From assembly GCF_050016015.1 (NCBI RefSeq), contig NZ_JBNHEQ010000015.1, forward strand, positions 12,242 to 76,241: a DNA stretch of 64,000 nt, in the 5' to 3' direction. Source of the stretch: Trichodesmium sp002260545 (lineage in GTDB: Bacteria; Cyanobacteriota; Cyanobacteriia; Cyanobacteriales; Microcoleaceae). Position numbers and translations under genes: made by a program. Positions 61,226 to 64,000 of this stretch are shown here, piece after piece. Under the pieces are notes generated by a model. The model worked only from the letters and a program-made list of their open reading frames with translations. It was not told the origin of the DNA and ran no database searches. Positions within the stretch are counted from its first letter, which is position 1; each line of letters starts with the position of its first letter.

Positions 61226-62362
61226 ATGAAGGATGTTAAATTAGTTATGACTCAAAATCTAACAGGTCGCAAAGTAAATTTATCACAAAGTTTAGATAAT
61301 TCACTAGATAATGTAGAAAAGATATTAGAAAAACCTGAATTCAACAATAAAGTTTTGGGATTCTTTGAAAAATTCTATCAAAAAAAGCAAACAAATTCAT
61401 TTCTTTTTAGATACGAATTATGTAAGTTATCAAAAGAAATAGATATACCAGGAGAAGATTTATCTAATCTTTTTAAGGCTTATTGTTATGACAAGTATTT
61501 ACAAGATTTAAGAAAATCTACAAAATTTCAAAATAGTAATTTTCTGCAAAAAACAATACTAGAGTTTTATCAAGGCTGGAAGTATAATTTTATTGATACT
61601 TGGAATTTTATTCAGACTCCTATTTTTCTTAATTTTAAAAATTTTGAAAGTCATATAGGATTTTTTTCTATCATGGTGGGAATGATAGTTCCTCTGTGGG
61701 GATTAAAATTTGCTTATGATGAAGGAAAGGAGGAAAGAGAACAATATACACAACAATTAGAAATCCAGAATAAGCAATTAGAAATGCAGAATAATCAACT
61801 AGAAATGGATGTAATCGACAAAGGATGGAATATTATTATTAAACATGAAGGAAAAAAACAAAATTTGGGAAGAATAAAGGCAATTGAAAATCTGAATAAG
61901 TTAAATACTTCATTGAATCAAGTGAATCTAAGTAATGCAGATTTAACTGGATTGGATTTAAAAACAGGAACAGAACATTCAGCTAAACTGGCTAAAGCTA
62001 CATTCAATGAAGCTGTATTGTATCATGCTAACTTGAGTGGAGCTGACCTCATTGCTTCTGAATTTAAAGGAGCAAAATTAGGTAGTGCGAATCTAACAGG
62101 AGCAAATTTAACTGGTGCTATATTTGGTGATGCTAATTGCACAGAAACAGAAAAATTTAACGATCGGAAAAATCTAAAATGTGCTAACTTAAATAAAACT
62201 GACCTAAGAAATGTTGAAGGCTTAACCCCTGAACAAGTCAAGAGAGCCTATAACTGGAAAGCAGCTATATACAGTGAGAATTTTTGTCAGAAGTTCTCTG
62301 AAGAAGACCGAAAGCTTACTAAAAGCTGTAATCAATATTTTAATTCAGACAATGAGGAGTAA
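61226..62362 (+). CDS. Pentapeptide-repeat membrane protein
   Basis: About 378 aa. Residues 1-135 are helical with no recognised domain. One hydrophobic segment near 145-165 (IGFFSIMVGMIVPLWGLKFA) anchors it in the membrane, followed by a short coiled coil with QLEIQNKQLEMQNNQLEM. Residues 235-330 form right-handed pentapeptide repeats of A(D/N)LxG type (LSNADLTGLDL, ANLSGADL, ANLTGANLTGA). The C-terminal NVEGLTPEQVKRAYNW resembles the end of many cyanobacterial pentapeptide proteins. The start is uncertain; ATGs at 61226 and 61247 are both possible. Confidence 0.78.
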   Translation: MKDVKLVMTQNLTGRKVNLSQSLDNSLDNVEKILEKPEFNNKVLGFFEKFYQKKQTNSFLFRYELCKLSKEIDIPGEDLSNLFKAYCYDKYLQDLRKSTKFQNSNFLQKTILEFYQGWKYNFIDTWNFIQTPIFLNFKNFESHIGFFSIMVGMIVPLWGLKFAYDEGKEEREQYTQQLEIQNKQLEMQNNQLEMDVIDKGWNIIIKHEGKKQNLGRIKAIENLNKLNTSLNQVNLSNADLTGLDLKTGTEHSAKLAKATFNEAVLYHANLSGADLIASEFKGAKLGSANLTGANLTGAIFGDANCTETEKFNDRKNLKCANLNKTDLRNVEGLTPEQVKRAYNWKAAIYSENFCQKFSEEDRKLTKSCNQYFNSDNEE

Positions 62363-62647
62363 TATCAAATTTAGTTATTTAGGTAGTGCATTACAGAATG
62401 GCAACCTAAATGGGGTAAAGATGATTAAATCTCAAAAAAAAGAAAAGCATCAACTAGCTTCTATTTTTATTTATTGTATGTGTTTGTGTGTGTTTTGTTG
62501 GGTTGCCCCTATATACTTAGGGGCTATTTTTTTTGTTCGCGTTCGCTGCAATAAAGCTTGATATTATTTCCTATTTTCTACATATCTTGTCTATGGCTCA
62601 TTAGCAGCAAGACCTACAGCAGTTAAAGTACCTTCAAAACTCAAGAA

Positions 62648-62798
62648 TTAAACTACCGCCACTTTCACGTCAATATTACCAGCAATCGCTTTTGAGTACG
62701 GACAGAGTTGATGGGCTTGAGCAACGACCTGCTCCGATGTTTTACGCTCTGAGTTTGGCATTTCCACTTTTAACTCAGCAGCAAGCTTATATCCACCA
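62648..62798 (-). pseudogene. Organic hydroperoxide resistance (Ohr/OsmC) C-terminal remnant
   Basis: Minus-strand translation reads GGYKLAAELKVEMPNSERKT, then VVAQAHQLCPYSKAIAGNID and VKVAVV before TAA. The CPYS motif contains the second redox cysteine of Ohr proteins. The N-terminal two thirds are missing and another short frame is fused upstream, so this is a truncated remnant. Confidence 0.75.
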
Positions 62799-63034
62799 TC
62801 TGCTGGATCTCTTCAGCCCCTTCGTATGGCTGTTCTAATTGCTGCATCAGTTTCTCTGTATCAGGGTTCATAATTCCTCGCTTTTCCGAACAATGCTTCA
62901 AGTACCATAATACTACGAGTCGGGGCACGGGTTCGTGTAAAATCAGGCTACATCTCCTGAAAGCTTTGTTATCATTCAGTTTTAATGTCCAGCCCAGAAC
63001 GGAAATCAGCAGAATAAGTAATTTTATATTTCAT

Positions 63035-63193
63035 CTAAAACTCTAATAAATCGGACATTTCAGCTTGTGGCTGCTGGAGATTATCATCGTACACCATCAA
63101 GGTCTTGGGGTCAGCATGACGGCTAAAACTTTGGGCTTTCCTAATATTCCCACCATTACGTTCCAAAACTGCTGTAATGGCAGAATGTCTCAC
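63035..63193 (-). pseudogene. Tyrosine recombinase/integrase C-terminal remnant
   Basis: Minus-strand translation reads VRHSAITAVLERNGGNIRKA, then SFSRHADPKTLMVYDDN and EMSDLLEF before TAG. This is the R-H ... H ... Y end of a phage-type integrase, with the presumed nucleophile Tyr in VYDD. The rest of the gene is absent. The break adjoins the start of the duplicated PGB segment. Confidence 0.8.
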
Positions 63194-63210
63194 TGCTGAC
63201 TGCTAATCAA

Positions 63211-63484
63211 TATGTAAGAAAATGCACGTCCACCCACAATAAAAAGTTAATTGTGATCACTAATGTGTAAGAAAATGCACGTCCACCCACAATAAAAAGT
63301 TAATTGTGATAGCTTATGCACATTTTACTATTCATCCAGGATTGCACTGATAATAAAAATATAGAGCAGGACTTACAGGGCAGAACTAAATATAGTGGGC
63401 TTACCTGGAAAAATGACCAATTAATACTCTATATATAGCGTTAATGCCTAATTCCTGCTCAATTCAAAAAACAAGGAGAAAATT
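63211..63484 (+). promoter_or_regulatory. Structured leader of the last PGB gene
   Basis: Two 53-bp direct units (from 63211 and 63264), then GAGCAGGACTT (63364-63374) with an imperfect partner at 63450-63460, and CAAGGAG before ATG 63485. The order and most sequence match 57948-58220. Confidence 0.8.
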
Positions 63485-63943
63485 ATGTTTACTGCAACTC
63501 AAACAACTACTACTCGTCCTACTATATCCCTTGATAGCACTGGTGAAGATGTGAAATATTTACAAACAGTTTTGAATGCCACTGTTGCTAATAATAGCTT
63601 AGTCGTTGATGGAATATTTGGTAATCTTACAAAGGAAGCTGTCATAGCTTTTCAAAAACGATATGGTTTAACTGCGGATGGAATTGTGGGTCCCAACACT
63701 TGGGGATTAATAGATACAGGGAAAATTGTCCGCACTACTCTGTATTTTGGTAGCACTGGAGAAGATGTAAAATATCTACAAAGACGGTTAAATGGCATTA
63801 GATCTGCTTCCTTGGTAGTTGATGGAATATTTGGTGTAGCAACAGAAGAAGCTGTGAAGAATTTCCAAAAATCCTCTGGTTTAACTGTGGATGGAATTGT
63901 TGGTCCCCAAACTTGGGAACGATTAGAATTGATCGATGTTTAG
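63485..63943 (+). CDS. Two-domain peptidoglycan-binding protein, family A copy 2
   Basis: A 152-aa homologue of the gene at 58221 with the same two PG_binding_1 modules, LVVDGIFGNLTKEAVIAFQK and LVVDGIFGVATEEAVKNFQK. The differences lie mainly in the loop segments (KRYGLT for KSSGLT, NGIRSAS for NAAGFGS), while DGI(V)GPxTW cores are kept, as expected under selection. No signal peptide or enzyme domain. A palindrome identical to that at 58705 follows at 63969-63990. Confidence 0.87.
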   Translation: MFTATQTTTTRPTISLDSTGEDVKYLQTVLNATVANNSLVVDGIFGNLTKEAVIAFQKRYGLTADGIVGPNTWGLIDTGKIVRTTLYFGSTGEDVKYLQRRLNGIRSASLVVDGIFGVATEEAVKNFQKSSGLTVDGIVGPQTWERLELIDV

Positions 63944-63968
63944 AGTTCAATTCACTAATCAAAACTAA

Positions 63969-63990
63969 CAAAACCATAGCTATGGTTTTG
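63969..63990. terminator. Perfect 22-bp palindrome after the last PGB gene
   Basis: Same arms CAAAACCATAG / CTATGGTTTTG as at 58705-58726, about 25 bp after the stop codon. Confidence 0.55.
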
Positions 63991-64000
63991 GTAGCTATCA

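Larger units (their letters stand above)
62363..63484. other. 1.1-kb region with gene remnants and the duplicated PGB leader
   Basis: No intact gene. It holds an ohr 3' remnant (62648-62798), a short 34-codon frame starting MNPDTEKLMQQLEQPYEGAE (62871 to 62769, minus), a tyrosine recombinase 3' remnant (63035-63193) and from 63211 the repeat-and-hairpin leader of the next PGB gene. Confidence 0.6.

Noticed and set aside
1..64000. tRNA and rRNA genes
   Set aside because: I looked for T-loop words such as GGTTCGAATCC with matching acceptor stems and for rRNA-like stretches and found none; a covariance search would be decisive.

Overview
The window comes from a low-GC filamentous cyanobacterium. 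Evidence: many copies of the HIP1 octamer GCGATCGC, heptanucleotide short tandem repeats (STRRs), cyanobacterial families (type IV pilin-like G/H proteins, DUF4332, a Ser/Thr kinase/AAA/GAF/histidine kinase giant) and a low coding density. The last point, with long repeat-filled spacers, suggests a marine non-heterocystous lineage such as Trichodesmium or Okeania. That placement is inference; no rRNA or tRNA gene was recognised.

Layout. 0-3.2 kb: a secreted nuclease on the minus strand, cut by the window edge. 3.6-9.9 kb: a GH13 glycosidase, a MATE exporter, hisIE and hemL (haem/chlorophyll precursor synthesis). 10-16.9 kb: a ~130-bp tandem repeat array, a frameshifted hypothetical gene, a TPR protein, a zinc-ribbon miniprotein, YajQ, MAPEG and SLOG proteins, a degraded carotenoid oxygenase and a BioD/DRTGG-type ATPase. 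18.2-23.8 kb: a processive GT2 glycosyltransferase and sucC-sucD (succinyl-CoA ligase). 24.3-28.6 kb: an ABC exporter operon with one ATPase and two duplicated permeases. 28.6-30.7 kb: two pilin-like paralogues and a YiaA/B membrane protein.

31.4-41.4 kb is the accessory heart of the window. It begins with a minus-strand block of two paralogous coiled-coil proteins, a small Cys-cluster protein (intact 3' fragment next to a frameshifted copy) and a 236-aa protein of unknown function, with repeated hairpin elements in the gaps. An XRE/ImmA-IrrE regulator-protease pair follows, then a PLD-like protein divergent from an 800-aa NACHT NTPase with an N-terminal helix-turn-helix-like domain. The NACHT/PLD pair looks like an immune locus and the coiled-coil block is the best candidate for an undescribed module.

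41.4-56.4 kb holds the 1,817-aa multi-kinase, a CheY-like regulator, two small hypotheticals, a DUF3768 protein with an unfamiliar N-terminal domain, an aldo/keto reductase, a peroxiredoxin-like protein, a DUF4332 protein and a DUF1800 protein. 56.4-58 kb is a graveyard where palindromic repeats interrupt an ABC substrate-binding pseudogene.

58-64 kb carries five small proteins made almost only of peptidoglycan-binding domains, with no catalytic domain or obvious signal peptide. They form two duplicated families with conserved structured leaders. A pentapeptide-repeat membrane protein and remnants of an ohr gene and a tyrosine recombinase lie between them.
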